NCBI GenBank assembly: GCA_033239005.1
Contig: BSQZ01000109.1
Span: 248,001 to 312,000 of the forward strand
Origin: Lamellibrachia satsuma
Lineage: Eukaryota; Annelida; Polychaeta; Sabellida; Siboglinidae
Reading direction: 5' to 3'
DNA length: 64,000 bases
Of the stretch, positions 1-11,095 are shown in pieces. A model generated the notes under the pieces. It was not told the DNA's origin. It was given only the letters and a program-made list of their open reading frames with translations, and did not search any database. The translations under genes were made by a program, and so were the position numbers. Within the stretch, counting starts at the first letter, position 1. Each line of letters starts with the position of its first letter.

Positions 1-114
1 ACATAATTGATATGTCTGTCTACATGATAAATGTTCTGAATTTGATTTTTGATAAATAAAAATTAAATTAGGTGGCATTACATCAGTTTGCTGTGTAACA
101 ACTGACAATTTAAC

Positions 115-700
115 AAGATATTACAAGATTGCCATCCAAAACAACAAGTTCCAGATGGCAAATGGACAAGGAAGCCATTGGCTTATCGAGAGTCCAACAA
201 TTTTATTATCTATGTATAGCCTGCCCTTACCAATTCTATTTTGATAGTTTGTTCCATTCATTTACCATCCTCTCTGAGAAAGAGTACTTTCTTATGTTCA
301 ACCTACACTGTTCCTTAACTAATGTTGTTTTGTGTCCTCTGGTTCTACTGCCTTCTTTGAGTTTGAAGAACATATTTCTATCAATATCCTTATAACCATC
401 CACTATTTTAAACATTTCTATTTTGTCTCCTCTTAGTCTCCTGGTCTAAAGTGTTGTCAAACCACATTCTAATAAGCGGCTTTCATAACTGAGGTCTCTG
501 GAATAATTTTAGTTGCTCGTCATTGTATTCTTTCTTGTTTATCTTGTGTCTTTCCAAATGCAGCCTAACTATTGCTTTGTACAGCGCTACAATTAACTGT
601 TTATTCTTATACGTGATAGTTCTCCTAATTAGCCCAAAAATTTGATTATCTTTTGAAGCAGCAATCCCACATTGCTTTGAAACTTTCATGTCAGCATTAA
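115..700 (-). mobile_element. LINE (L2/CR1-like) 3' fragment
   Basis: This is the degraded 3' end of a non-LTR retrotransposon read on the minus strand. Positions 483-689 encode a late reverse-transcriptase region with QCGIAASK, LIRRTITYK and LYKAIVR. These match the plus-strand LINE copies at 36.6-36.9 kb in this window. The 3' untranslated end near 130-175, with a stretch reading GGCAAATGGACAAGGAAGCC, is the reverse complement of the 3' end at 37190-37250. About 90 bases of coding sequence after LYKAIVR are deleted and the frame is interrupted. It is a dead fragment, and the family assignment rests on the peptide pattern. Confidence 0.8.
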
Positions 701-910
701 ATATTACTCCTTACCTTCGCAAATATTTACTTGTTACCTTCACAAATCAGAATATCACATGACCAGTGATACCTTTGGCTTCAGCTTCCTGGCTTCAGTG
801 TGACATTGGGCTTGTTCTGAAATAGATTGTCATTACTTATGTTATCAAGTCCATCTAGCCTTTTCTAGATAACCACACAAAATCAGTAGATAAAGATAAT
901 ACAAAGAACA

Positions 911-1277
911 GTCAAAACATGGAGATGTCTAGTCAACAAAAGGATGTGCATTAATCCAAGAAGAAAGTCAAAACATGGAGATGTCTAGTCAACAAAAGGA
1001 TGTGCATTAATCCAAGAAGAAAGTGAAAACATGGAGATGTCTAGTCAACAAAAGAATGTGCATTAATCCAAGAAGAAAGTGAAAACATGGAGATGTATAG
1101 TCAACAAAAGGATGTGCATTAATCCAAGAAGAAAGTGAAAACATGGAGATGTCTAGTCAACAAAAGGATGTGCATTAATCCAAGAAGAAAGTGAAAACAT
1201 GGAGATGTCTAGTCAACAAAAGAATGTGCATTAATCCAAGAAGAAAGTGAAAACATGGAGATGTATAGTCAACAACC
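911..1277. repeat. 56-bp tandem repeat, about 6.5 copies
   Basis: The unit begins AAAACATGGAGATGTCTAGT and recurs every 56 bases (near 911, 967, 1023, 1079, 1135, 1191, 1247). Copies are nearly identical. Two variant sites (AAGGATG/AAGAATG and TCTAG/TATAG) recur in the same order, which suggests that blocks of about four units were duplicated. The array sits exactly between two minus-strand LINE fragments. Confidence 0.95.
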
Positions 1278-1800
1278 TTAGATGACAATTAGACAAAGAA
1301 ACCACTGGCTTCATTATCACAAGTCATACGATTTTGAGATATCTGTCAGCTTTATTTTGATACACATTCAAATTTGTTTCATTCATTTATCGTCTTCTGC
1401 AACAATAAATACAACACTTTATGGTATGTAATTTACTCTGTTCCTTCACTAACATAGCTTCATGTCATCTATTTTCCTTACGTAGGACAAATTCTTGTAT
1501 CAATCATTCAATATCTTAAAACGTATATTGATATCCTGTTAATCTCATTGTATCTAGTTTTATTAAACCACATTATCTTAAGTAGTTTTCATAAATAAGG
1601 TCTCCTGGTTATGGAATCAGTTTATCTGCTCTCCTCTGTATTCTTTCTGGCTTACCTATATCTGTCTTATGATACGGTCTCCACACTTGCATACATTGCT
1701 CTAAATGAGGCCTAACTATTGCTTTATACATAGGTATAATTAGTTCCTCTTATATGTAAAACTTCTCCTTATTTTAAAGTCAACACATTTCCTTTTGATT
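1278..1800 (-). mobile_element. Second LINE 3' fragment, older
   Basis: On the minus strand near 1610-1765 the sequence reads, with stops, KAIVRPHLEQ, WRPYHKTDIG and ERIQRRADKL. These are the late RT motifs seen in the copies at 115-700 and 35.7-37.3 kb. The 3' part (1280-1330) matches the LINE 3' end only loosely. Divergence is greater than in the copy at 115-700, so this is an older insertion or the distal part of the same one, separated by the 56-bp array. Confidence 0.65.
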
Positions 1801-2134
1801 CAATGAACTTAAACACTGGTTGTCCCAGTTTCTGATTTGAGTAAATTGTTGTGAAGAGATTGAATCTATCTGCCATATTTCACACGTGTGACACTGTAGG
1901 ATTACATAAAGACAAACACACGAGGACAAGAGAACATCTGAATTCACACATATGTACCAGTATGTGTCAAACTTTCTTGTTCTGCATAAATATGAGTGTC
2001 ATGGGTTCTTAATGGCTGAAGTAGCAATGGTAGAAAGACACCCCACGACAGGTGAAATCTTAGAAATAAATAAACTGCACATCAACATAATTGTGTGTCA
2101 ATTCTGGTAACTTCTACTACAAACTCACCATGTT

Positions 2135-2215
2135 GGACGAACGCCTTCAGGTTTACTCTATGAAGTGTAAGAAGAGCTTCAAATAGGTCATGGACCATTG
2201 TAACAAGTGAACAAC
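2135..2215 (-). pseudogene. Diverged duplicate of the death-domain exon's 3' half
   Basis: The minus strand encodes HDLFEALLTLHRVNLKAFVQ followed by a donor GTGAGTTTGTAG. It aligns with the end of the exon at 2247-2568 (LCEALSKLDRSDLVEFVQ, donor GTGAGTTTATAG). It lies about 50 bases downstream of that exon's donor. The copy includes exon sequence plus the start of the intron, so this is a local duplication across an exon/intron boundary rather than a retrocopy. It has no acceptor of its own that I can see. Confidence 0.6.
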
Positions 2216-2246
2216 ATTCAGTTAACTGCACATTCTATAAACTCAC

Positions 2247-2568
2247 CATACTGAACGAACTCCACAAGGTCTGACCTGTCAAGTTTGGAAAGAGCTTCAC
2301 ATAGGCCATCGATCATTTCACTGGAACTGTCTAAATTCCGTCTTCCGTCTCTCCACACCTTGAGGATGACGAATGTCTTACTCCACACCTTGAGGATGAC
2401 GAATGTCTTACTCCACTCGATCGCAGGTTCATCCATTTTTTTTTCTAATGTGGAATATTCTTTGTACAACAATTCTCCAAGTTGAAACTGCCGTGTGTAA
2501 TGATGACTCTGGTTGACCTTTGTCCATCTCCTCAGCCAGATGAAGAAGAACCTTGTTGTGCAATAGTT
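2247..2568 (-). CDS. Exon encoding a death-domain-like segment (partial gene)
   Basis: This is a candidate internal exon, with acceptor ...CTTTCTTGTAG before 2568 and donor TATG|GTGAGT after 2247. The C-terminal peptide ILKVWRDGRRNL then LCEALSKLDRSDLVEFV has the shape of the last helices of a death domain (hydrophobic-W, acidic loop, LxxAL, DL). In another frame, upstream LLHLAEEMDK resembles helix 1, so a frameshift or insertion near 2490 probably separates them. Ten codons (WSKTFVILKV) are duplicated by a 30-bp tandem repeat at 2351-2410. Death domains act as adaptors in apoptosis and innate signalling, and invertebrates carry large families of them. The rest of the gene is not recognisable here. 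The damage suggests a pseudogene or a relic exon. The death-fold call is by eye only. Confidence 0.5.
2351..2410. repeat. 30-bp tandem duplication inside the exon
   Basis: Two perfect copies of a 30-bp unit beginning CTCCACACCTTGAGGATGAC. The unit is a multiple of three, so the reading frame is preserved and ten residues of the encoded death-domain-like peptide are repeated. Confidence 0.95.
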
Positions 2569-2702
2569 CTACAAGAAAGCATTATTTTGGTTAGTTGTTT
2601 TTTTTTTTATTTAAAATATTTTTTATAAAAGCAACAATAAGATGTGTAAACTGTATAAACTACAATCATTCCGAACCTGGACTAAAAACCTGCCGCCTTC
2701 TG

Positions 2703-3768
2703 TGTTCTCATGCCCCCTTCACTGTTCTCATGCCCCCTCCACTGTTCTCATGCCACCTCCACTGTTCTCATGCCACCTCCACTGTTATCATGCCCCCTCC
2801 ACTGTTCTCATGCCCCCTCCACCGTTCTCATGCCCCCTCCACCGTTCTCATGCCCCCACCACTGTTCTCATGCCCCCTCCACTGTTCTCATGCCCCCTCC
2901 ACTGTTCTCATGCCACCTCCACTGTTCTCATGCCACCTCCACTGTTATCATGCCCCCTCCACTGTTCTCATGCCCCCTCCACTGTTCTCATGCCCCCTCC
3001 ACTGTTCTCATGCCCCCTCCACTGTTCTCATGCCCCCTCCACTGTTCTCATGCCGCCGCCACTGTTATCATGCCGCCTCCACTGTTATCATGCCCCCTCC
3101 ACTGTTATCATGCCGCCGCCACTGTTCTCATGCCCCCTCCACTGTTATCATGCCCCCTCCACTGTTCTCATGTCACCTTCACTGTTCTCATGCCCCTCCA
3201 CTGTTCTCATGTCCCCTCCACTGTTCTCATGTCACCTTCACTGTTCTCATGTCACTTCCACTGTTCTCATGTCACCTTCACTGTTCTCATGCCACCGCCA
3301 CTGTTCTCATGCCCCTCCACTGTTCTCATGCCCCCTCCACTGTTCTCATGCCCCCTCCACTGTTCTCATGCCCCCTCCACTGTTCTCATGCCACCTTCAC
3401 TGTTCTCATGCCACCTCCACTGTTCTCATGTCACCTTCACTGTTCTCATGCCCCCTTCACTGTTCTCATGCCCCATCCACTGTTCTCATGCCACCTTCAC
3501 TGTTCTCATGCCCCCTCCACTGTTCTCATGCTGCCGCCACCGTTCTCATGCCCCCACCACTATTATCACGCCACCTACACTGTTCTCATGCCACCTTCAC
3601 TGTTATCACGCCCCCACCACTGTTCTCATGCCACCTCCACTGTCCTCATGCCCCCACCACTGTTCTCACGCCCCCACCACTGTTATCACGCCCCCACCAC
3701 TGTTATCATGTCCCCACCACTGTTATCTCGCCCCCACCACTGTCATCACGCCGCCTACACTGTTAACA
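2703..3768. repeat. 20-bp minisatellite, about 53 copies
   Basis: The consensus unit is CTGTTCTCATGCCCCCTCCA. Variants differ at TTCTC/TTATC, CCCCC/CCACC/CCGCC/TCACC and ATG/ACG, and they cluster. The 3' end is enriched in CCCACCACT and ACG variants. The 20-bp period keeps all three plus-strand frames open for more than 370 codons (CSHAPSTVLMPP-type peptides). These are artefacts, not genes. The array lies upstream of the death-domain exon on the minus strand, perhaps in an intron. Confidence 0.97.
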
Positions 3769-3975
3769 TGCCAATTAATAATAACACTGAGTAGATACAT
3801 TGCTATTATTCATGACAAAGTAAAACAATATCCAGTCTCCTCTCGGTCTCTTTCTTAGTTCTTTCATCATCCAGTAGAGTCCCCCAGTAACTTAATTATC
3901 ATATTTCAACTATGAGCTAGATACGTTGCATTGACATTCAACAAGTGTTTGTGTTATTTCTTAGCTGTACAAACA

Positions 3976-4437
3976 AACTGTCACACCTTTTGCTCTGAAC
4001 TCCAGACTTTGTGAATCTGACCAACTATAAAGGGAGTATATCAACAGGTGGTCTTTATGTTACAAATGTAGCCATATGGACCTGCTGTGACTGTCTAATT
4101 GTGGACAAGAAGGCCTGCTTCAATGCACTTGCTTGCACAGGTACTGAACCACACTGAGCCTCCTGATTTGACCTCTGATGATGGACCTCATGTCCTGCAA
4201 TACTGGACTACTCATGTAGACAGTCTGAAAGAACGTCATACCTTCAATATCTGTCACAGGGCAACATACAAAGATTATGATCATCCAACAGCTTGTGTAT
4301 GGTCGGTTCGGGCAGTGTTTTCCTGTTACAACAGACTCATCAAAATATCTTTGCCAACTGTTCTTGTCAGAACAACTTTTGACCAGTCTTCAAAACTGTC
4401 ACACCTTTTGCTCTGAACTCCAGACTTTGTGAATCTG
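3976..4437. repeat. Pair of exact 44-bp direct repeats enclosing 374 bp
   Basis: The sequence starting AACTGTCACACCTTTTGCTC is present identically at 3976-4019 and 4394-4437. The intervening 374 bp contains a 105-codon open frame (4099-4416) without recognisable domains. The second repeat supplies the end of that frame. The repeats are too long for a target-site duplication. They could be a recent unequal duplication or very short terminal repeats. Confidence 0.85.
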
Positions 4438-5897
4438 CATCGCTAGGATCCGGGGTTTGATCTGAAACATGTAAAATGAATGTGTATACCATAATTACAA
4501 ATCAATCCAATTCTCATTTTGAAATGTCTGCTTAGCGGAAGCGAAGTACTTAATGGAAACGTGCTTTTAGACTCTTTTAGCACAGTAATGATCACAGAGA
4601 AGCTTGTGTTTGTTTGTTTGTTTGTTTCCATTTATGTTTTGCATATACAATCAACAACAGAAACATAAATATTATATCAAACTTGTACTGACACACTGGG
4701 ATAAATGCATTCAGACCTCTACAGTAATCGGACAGCATTTTTGGGAAGCTCTCAGGAAATTCTTTTCTCATGCAATCAGTCGTCTGATATAGTTTCCTGA
4801 TTGTTGAGCAATGTTTAGCAATACATCACCGTTGTTCCACTGCTAGACATGTCACTATCTCAATGATGTTGATTTCACCAATTTTTTGCGGAATCTTGGG
4901 TCAGCAGTGATTTGATTATATATATATATATTATACATAAACTTATTGTAGACATGTGACCTGCTCTCCCAAAACCAGATTGAAATTACAAATAAATTTG
5001 GCATGCTGATATTAAATTTATACATCATTGGAAAGACCTTTCCAGAGACATCTCACATTGTTGTATCTTGTATATTTGCAAAGTTATGCCAATTTGAATG
5101 ATGATGCATTAAAATCGACATTTTGGAGAAAAACAACTTTAAACTTTGGCGGCATGTTATGCAGACATACAGCTGAAAATACCATAGCAACCATGTATTA
5201 ATGTAGCTGGGGTGGCTATTATATGCTTGTTTTGAATTCATTACTTTCAGTAGAAGTTTTAAAGATAAATTAACCATTTCTTCACAGATTGTAGTTGAAA
5301 TACTATAAAATATATCAGATTAAAAAATTTGTAGGTTTTCCTTTATTTGGTTATGTTTCAAGGTTTTTAAAACATTTTTGTAAATGTGAAAAAATAGCCA
5401 CTGAAAATAAAGTTTTAATCGTTTTGAGAAAATCCCCAAAAATAAATGACATACATATAAGTATGACAGTATAACAGATAACTTTATGGCAGATTTTGGT
5501 TAACATAAACTGATTATGTCTGTTACACCACCATGAATGAGTCAAGGAAAAGTTGAATGACAGCCTAAGTGGCAGTGTATTTTTGACACAAACCCTTCAC
5601 CAATCGTAATTTACTGTCGTGTACGTTGCGTGCGCATAAGATGCGTTCATACACAAAATTGCAACATCATGAGTGTTGTAGTTTTTCTCAAACAATATTT
5701 TAAACATCATTTCCTGGTTATTAATGAAAACACAATCTCAACAAATGCTTGTGTTGAAATTTATGGTTTTTTACTGGCGTTTTTGTATTGTTGACAAAAT
5801 ATAATGGCCATTTGTAATATTGACATGTTCCCTTAATTTGCCGTCACCCTAGCACTTGAATCTGTACTTGTACCGTGTTGTGGTCTATGGTATCAGG
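4438..5897. other. No gene recognised; AT-rich intergenic
   Basis: It holds a short TTTG run (about 4605-4627), a short TA run near 4917-4930 and only small stop-rich frames. I see no domain, tRNA or clear element end. Confidence 0.6.
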
Positions 5898-5920
5898 TTA
5901 ACCTTTACAGGCCTGGATTT

Positions 5921-6612
5921 TTTTCAGAAAAATGTATGCACAATTTGAAACAAGTGTAGATTGGTTACTAGCAATAATTCTCTGATATATTTTTGGAAAG
6001 GTAATATCCTATAGAATCTATTTTTGAGAATTTTTTTTATGATATGATGACATAATTTATTCAAAATGGCTGCCAGAAATCTCGAGCAAAATGTTACACA
6101 TGCACTCCATATGCAATAACTAGACAACTACTGGTCGTGGGTGAATTCTGATTTCATATTTGGAAAGAGCATTCATTTTTACACAAAGTGTATGAATATG
6201 ATTGAAATGTGAACATTATTTGATATTTTAGTGAACATTCATTGTAAAGTATACTCGGATTTTTTTCCTGAAAAAACGTGTGAACAATTTGAAACAAGTG
6301 TAGATTGGTTATTAGCAATATTCCCCCAATACATGTATACATTTTTGGAAAGCTAGCATCCTAGAGAATATATTGTTGCTGGAATTTTTTTTATGTGATG
6401 TGATATCATAATTTATTCAAAATGGCTGTCGAAAATTGCGCGAGTAAAATTTTACACATGCACTCCACATGCAATAACTAGACAACTCCTGGTCATGGGT
6501 GAATGCTGTTAGCATATTTGGAAAGAGCATTTATTTCTACACAAATTCTATGAATATGACTGAAATGTGAACATTATAAGATATTTTATTGAACATTCAT
6601 TGTAAAGTGAAA
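5921..6612. repeat. About 330-bp tandem duplication within piggyBac
   Basis: The two halves share long similar stretches, for example ACAATTTGAAACAAGTGTAG at about 5940 and 6283, TTTATTCAAAATGGCTG at about 6057 and 6411, and GGAAAGAGCATT in both. Divergence of several percent with small indels indicates an old duplication inside the element. Confidence 0.85.
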
Positions 6613-6750
6613 AAATTGTACAATTTATGTTCGGTCTTACAAGCCTTCCTGCCAAAATAAAACTACCAGTCATAAACTGTGGTGAATACACATCTAGGAA
6701 TAACAGCAATACTTATACAAAGGGGCATAAAACTGTAATTAGCACATTAC

Positions 6751-6755
<5 letters not shown>

Positions 6756-6811
<56 letters not shown>
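6756..6811. repeat. (TA)n microsatellite
   Basis: About 27 uninterrupted TA dinucleotides inside the piggyBac derivative. Confidence 0.98.
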
Positions 6812-6814
<3 letters not shown>

Positions 6815-7035
6815 CTATACAGATATTTTACAGGAAGCATCTACAAAGTAAAAAATATATACATAATTTCTGTAGTTACATGTTTGTTGTCCAACCTGTA
6901 AAAAAAGAATCATTAGCAACATATGAATTGTTAGTACACATTTCTGTAGAACACACAAAGGATACACTTATCATTCAAACAACAAGTGTCAATGTCCGGA
7001 TTATATCCAGGTATATCCTTCACACAGTTCGGGGC

Positions 7036-7119
7036 TCACACTTTCGTGTGCCAGTCACGCCAACAAGTGCTGCCCTTTCTCAGACACAGATGAACGTCAC
7101 ATTGTTCACACTTGATACG
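7036..7119 (-). pseudogene. piggyBac transposase C-terminal zinc-binding segment
   Basis: The minus strand reads IKCEQCDVHLCLRKGSTCW followed by RDWHTKV and a stop. The spacing C-x2-C-x5-C then C-x4-H matches the Cys-rich domain at the C-terminus of piggyBac-type transposases, which helps bind DNA at the element ends. It begins directly downstream of the N-terminal fragment but in another frame, so the whole catalytic core has been lost between them. Confidence 0.75.
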
Positions 7120-7127
7120 TGATCGAC

Positions 7128-7448
7128 TTATGCCCAATGCATGCCTGTTGGTCTAGCTGGCAGTGAAAAGTCTGGCAAAGAATCGTCGCTGTCAGTGATA
7201 TCTTCGACTACATCGTTGTCAGGCCTATGGACATGACAGCTCTGACTCTGTCTGCTACCACCTTGGGTTGGCTCACCTGGCTGGTCGTCGTCGTCATCTC
7301 GGTCACTTTCCATTGTTTCGACATCGGAAAGTTCGGGCGATATTGCAGTATCATCATCACTTTCCGATTCTGGTTCACTATCACTCATATTATCGATGAT
7401 GCGCAATACCTCATGTGGATCCTTGATCAAGTGCGATCGCAGCGCCAT
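7128..7448 (-). pseudogene. piggyBac transposase N-terminal fragment
   Basis: The 106-codon open frame starts at the ATG giving MALRSHLIKDPHEVLRIIDN. It continues into a strongly acidic, low-complexity stretch (SDSEPESESDDD, ESDRDDDDD, DITDSDDSLPD) and stops after PTGMHWA. A disordered acidic N-terminus is usual for piggyBac/PGBD proteins and carries no catalysis. An upstream in-frame ATG at 7491-7493 is possible, but the MALRSH start is the more family-like. No intact DDD core follows. The identity rests on the enclosing TIRs and TTAA and on the adjacent C-terminal motif more than on this peptide alone. Confidence 0.7.
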
Positions 7449-7638
7449 GGTGAAAAAACTTGGATCAACACGATTTTTACAGTGACACAACAATCAATTT
7501 TCCGACTCTAAAACTCAATATTTCGCAACGCCATTAGAACAGACAATACCTAGGCCATTGCTCTATTGAACAATAAAAACACCACCCTCTACGGTCAATT
7601 AAAATTACCGCACCAGACAACACATGACCACCCCCTCC

Positions 7639-7660
7639 GTCGCGCACAAAAGTGCGCGAC
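7639..7660. other. Subterminal hairpin of the piggyBac element
   Basis: A perfect 9-bp inverted repeat GTCGCGCAC-AAAA-GTGCGCGAC lies just inside the right TIR. Subterminal palindromes are common transposase-binding or hairpin features. I see no equal copy at the left end. Confidence 0.8.
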
Positions 7661-7677
7661 CGGCCTGTAAAGGTTAA

Positions 7678-8326
7678 GCCAGCCATCTAACAAGCACGTG
7701 GCAGTGGTCATTTTGATTGGCCCATTATCCCGCGGGGTCACCGGGTCACATACGTGTCAGCATTTCAGTTCTTGTCAAAGGCACAATAAACTACGTTAAC
7801 GCTCACTGAACTCTGATGTTTGCTGGTTTAAGTACATGATTTAGTTAAGTAGATATAATACTGATGTGTACTAGCATTACAGTAACCAGACGATGTGGTC
7901 CGCTTCCAGGACGAATGAATATAGCTGATTCGAACATTGTAGCGCACGCAGACGTTACTATGGAAACATTGTCGCATTTCCGGGAACTTGAGTGGATTTC
8001 TAAAAGGACTGTGTTTTTAAAGGATGGACTGGTGAAATATGACGTTAGTGCCGGGTGATTTTTGTGTTGTTGAAGTTTAGCTCAGTATATCCCAGCACGT
8101 TATGAAGAAAAAAATGAAAATCAACTGACACGCTAGCCGCCCCAGCCACCTTAAAAGTTCCCTAATTTGGCACACTTATGACCTGAGTAAAGAGAATCAC
8201 AGAAATGTCATCGTTATCAGTAAGCTTTAATTGAAAGTAGCCAAAACAAAATTTTAAATACATAATAATCCAAATCTTGATTTTTTTCTGAGAAAAACCC
8301 AGTACACATCACATAATAATCAACAG
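7678..8326. other. No gene recognised
   Basis: A 64-codon frame at 7864-8058 has no recognisable features. The 8100-8320 part is A/T-rich without element ends that I can support. Confidence 0.5.
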
Positions 8327-8529
8327 AAAATGTTTCTGGGTCATAATTAGATAAGTTCATCATGTTAAAATGTTTCTGGGTCATAATTAGATAAGTTCAT
8401 CATGTTAAAATGTTTCTGGGTCATAATTAGATAAGTTCATCATGTTAAAATGTTTCTGGGTCATAATTAGATAAGTTCATCATGTTAAAATGTTTCTGGG
8501 TCATAATTAGATAAGTTCATCATGTTAAA
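8327..8529. repeat. 40-bp tandem repeat, 5 copies
   Basis: Five perfect units beginning AAAATGTTTCTGGGTCATAA at 8327, 8367, 8407, 8447 and 8487, followed by a partial unit. Complete identity implies very recent expansion. Confidence 0.98.
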
Positions 8530-8695
8530 ATGCATACAATGAGTTATCTATAAAACATATTTTTTAAATGTTATTTAACCGCAATGACCTAATTACAAGT
8601 GCGACCCTTGGCCCGACCCCGCCCAGGCCCCCACCCACCCACTCATTAGCAACTGCACTGCTACTACTAGCTACACTAGCTGTTGTTTTTTTAAC

Positions 8696-8916
8696 CTTTC
8701 AGGAGAGGTTCATTGTCTTCATCTGAGCTGCTCGACTCCACATCTTCCAAAGGCTCATCAGTGTCTCATCAGTGCAGAACTCACGGATTTCTTTGTATAA
8801 ACCTGACGTTTCTCATCCAAGCCAGCAGGTGTTACAATCGTTGGCATTCCTTGTGGAACGGCTCCGCAGGATGCTGGGATGATCCTAGCAGCAAGTATTT
8901 TTCATATGTGTTCAGT
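8696..8916 (-). pseudogene. Possible exon of an unrecognised gene
   Basis: On the minus strand a good acceptor (CTGTTTTTTCAG) precedes 8916, and a possible donor (AAAG|GTTAAA) follows 8696. The intervening peptide is protein-like in two frames: ARIIPASCGAVPQGMPTIVT with PAGLDEKRQVYTKKSVSSAL, then in another frame DEPLEDVESSSSDEDNEPLL. One frameshift and stops near 8765 join them. I do not recognise the family. The acidic serine tail resembles many transposon proteins. It is probably a relic. Confidence 0.35.
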
Positions 8917-9684
8917 CTGAAAAAACAGTGTTCAATAAGTTCACATTTACTGTATAATACTAATATAGCTTATAATTACTAGACTATAAGTACAGTGATT
9001 CCACGTGGACTCAATGATCATTATTACAACATCAAATAAAATATATGTGCCACATTAATATGGATAAGTATAATTATTAATAGTTAAACTTTTATAATTA
9101 CATTGCTTAAACTAGAACACAGGAGGTTACTTTGAGGTGCATCGAGCAGGACAAGAGGCCATTAATACAAACAGACCGGTAACAAATAGTCCAGAAAGCA
9201 TCTCTCAAGCTGGCTATAAATTTGTTTGTTTAAATGCAAGGAGCACAGTAAATAAGAAAAACTAATAAAACATTGTGGCAGAAGATACTGACCCTCACAT
9301 AATTGATATAACCGAATCATAGGCCAACACAGACATAACAGATGCGGAATTACGACTGACAGGACACGTAATCGTCAGCCTGATTACTGACTCCTTTTCT
9401 TGAGTAGACTATTTGGCAAAATTGTTTTCTATAATTGCTGGCGAAAGTTTGCGTACTGCTGGGCAGCCTGCGGGGCAGCTACAAAAACATAATAATAATA
9501 TTATAACCTGTCAAATATGGGAGCTCACTTCCTCGCAGTTTTTCAGTTTGTTATCGGTTAATATGATTTGTAAATGTACTTCGGCGGGCGCTGATCGAGG
9601 AAAGAAACGACGGAAAATGACGCAGCCACGTTTGAGTAAAACAGACTGGACTGGTGCGTACGTTTGTGTGGCTTATTCACGATA

Positions 9685-9816
9685 GCAAAAGTTTGCGTGC
9701 ATGCGAAAGCAAAGAACGTGTTTGTCATTGGGAAGGAAGACTTGGCAAAACACGAGATATCTGCAGACCACCGGATATCGACGTTGCTGCTGAAGCGCCA
9801 GAAGGACTGCGAATGA
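9685..9816 (+). pseudogene. Degenerate zinc-finger-like fragment (BED/hAT or ZMYM-type?)
   Basis: The frame reads AKVCVHAKAKNVFVIGKEDL then AKHEISADHRISTLLLKRQK and a stop. The pattern C-(x)n-N-x-F-x-x-G-(x)5-K-H-E-(x)-S-A-D-H resembles the zinc finger that precedes hAT-like transposases and ZMYM-type host genes. The second cysteine of the first knuckle is not present. Upstream sequence (9558-9684) continues in other frames. The assignment is by pattern only. Confidence 0.35.
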
Positions 9817-9845
9817 TCACGCAAACAGGGTTGAAAAAATCATGA

Positions 9846-11090
9846 TTTTTTTAATTAAAAAAATCGGATTTTGTTGAAATCTGGTATATAGACATTTATA
9901 TATAGATGTTTATATTTATAAACTCTTTTATACGTGTTCTATTCAAATCGATTTGGGTACTTGTCTTAACAGAGGGTACTTGATTTTTGCTTATATAAAG
10001 ACATTAGGCAATGTCCACAAGGCCTCACCCCCTGTAGTTGCATAATCTGTCTTGGAAAGGAACGCATGCTGTGTTTCTGTGGCTGTAGCACTGCTAATTA
10101 TTGTTTGCTGAGAGGGTGGATTAGCACCTGTCCAGGGCTCTGTGTACTCTATGGGTCTCCAACCAGAATCCAAACTGGTACAGTATTAAACAATTGTCAC
10201 CAAGACTTTCTCACTTAAAAAAGTCAACATACTGAATTCATAACAACTAGCACAAGCTCTAAGTGGACTTTAACTCAGGGCTTCTGACTTGAAAAGATAC
10301 TTCCTCTTGAAGACAAGTTTGTGTGGCTTCACTGCATTCAGAAAGGGAATAGCTCAAACATACACAATGTCATAAAATATTTGACTATCAGGCTATCTGG
10401 TGACAATACAACTACAAAAGTGTGCGCACACTGTGCTTTTGTATTAAAAAACATACAAAACTTTGTTGATCTCAAAGGACTTCCTGGATAATTAAATAAA
10501 TACAAGGATTATGGCCTGGACTGGTAACTAGTACAACTGTGGATATGAACTAGGGGTTTCTGACTGGGAAAAGAATTAAAAGATGCTGCCTCTTGAAGTG
10601 AAGCCTTTGTGGCTTCAGTGCATTCAATGTGCAGATAAGTGATCCACTGTGTGAATTTGTGAAAACTCATCAATACCAAGTAAAATTAAACCACATCTAC
10701 TAAATGTAACACTAATAATTATTACAAATCAGGGGCTATTACATTGCAAATAATATCATGGTTATTACAAAAAAGAATTGACATAATAAGTGTTTTTAAT
10801 GATCCTATATTAGAAAACATTAATATAACTCAGCTGAGATACATGCACGAACATACAAATTTGTGTTAATTTGATTCATATGCAGGTAATACAAATTGCT
10901 ACCATACTTTTTGAAATTATTGTTGTAGTTGTTAATGATATGATAATAAGAAATTAAATAATTTTCACACTATCATATTAAAAAAGTACTCGGATGTACT
11001 CGTAAAACCTGAGTACATTGAACATAAGTACGAGTACATGACCATAATTACTCGAGTACAATAAGTGCACAATAAACAACACTGATTACA
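9846..11090. other. Intergenic; a diverged repeat pair at 10276-10345 and 10549-10630
   Basis: Two segments share CCTCTTGAAG, TTGTGTGGCTTCA / TTTGTGGCTTCAGTGCATTCA and surrounding words, consistent with an old repeat family. Otherwise the DNA is AT-rich. A 60-codon minus frame at 9991-10173 shows no domain. Confidence 0.45.
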
Positions 11091-11095
11091 AACTG

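Larger units (their letters stand above)
5898..7677 (-). mobile_element. Internally deleted piggyBac-family element
   Basis: Exact 12-bp TIRs CCTTTACAGGCC (5902-5913) and GGCCTGTAAAGG (7662-7673) are each bordered by TTAA (5898-5901 and 7674-7677), the piggyBac target duplication. Inside, on the minus strand, lie an acidic transposase N-terminus (7128-7448) and a Cys/His-rich C-terminus (7036-7119). They are joined directly, so the DDD catalytic core is missing. The left part is a tandem duplication of about 330 bp (about 5921-6250 and 6255-6612). A (TA)n tract lies at 6756-6811. The element cannot make transposase but keeps both ends, so it could have been mobilised in trans. Confidence 0.9.

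Noticed and set aside
2595..3858. Three overlapping frames of 374-399 codons, rich in His, Cys and Pro
   Set aside because: They are the three phases of a stop-free 20-bp repeat and contain no domain.
4099..4416. 105-codon frame as a gene
   Set aside because: No recognisable domain, no splice or start context, and it ends inside a direct repeat. Kept only as part of the repeat-pair entry.
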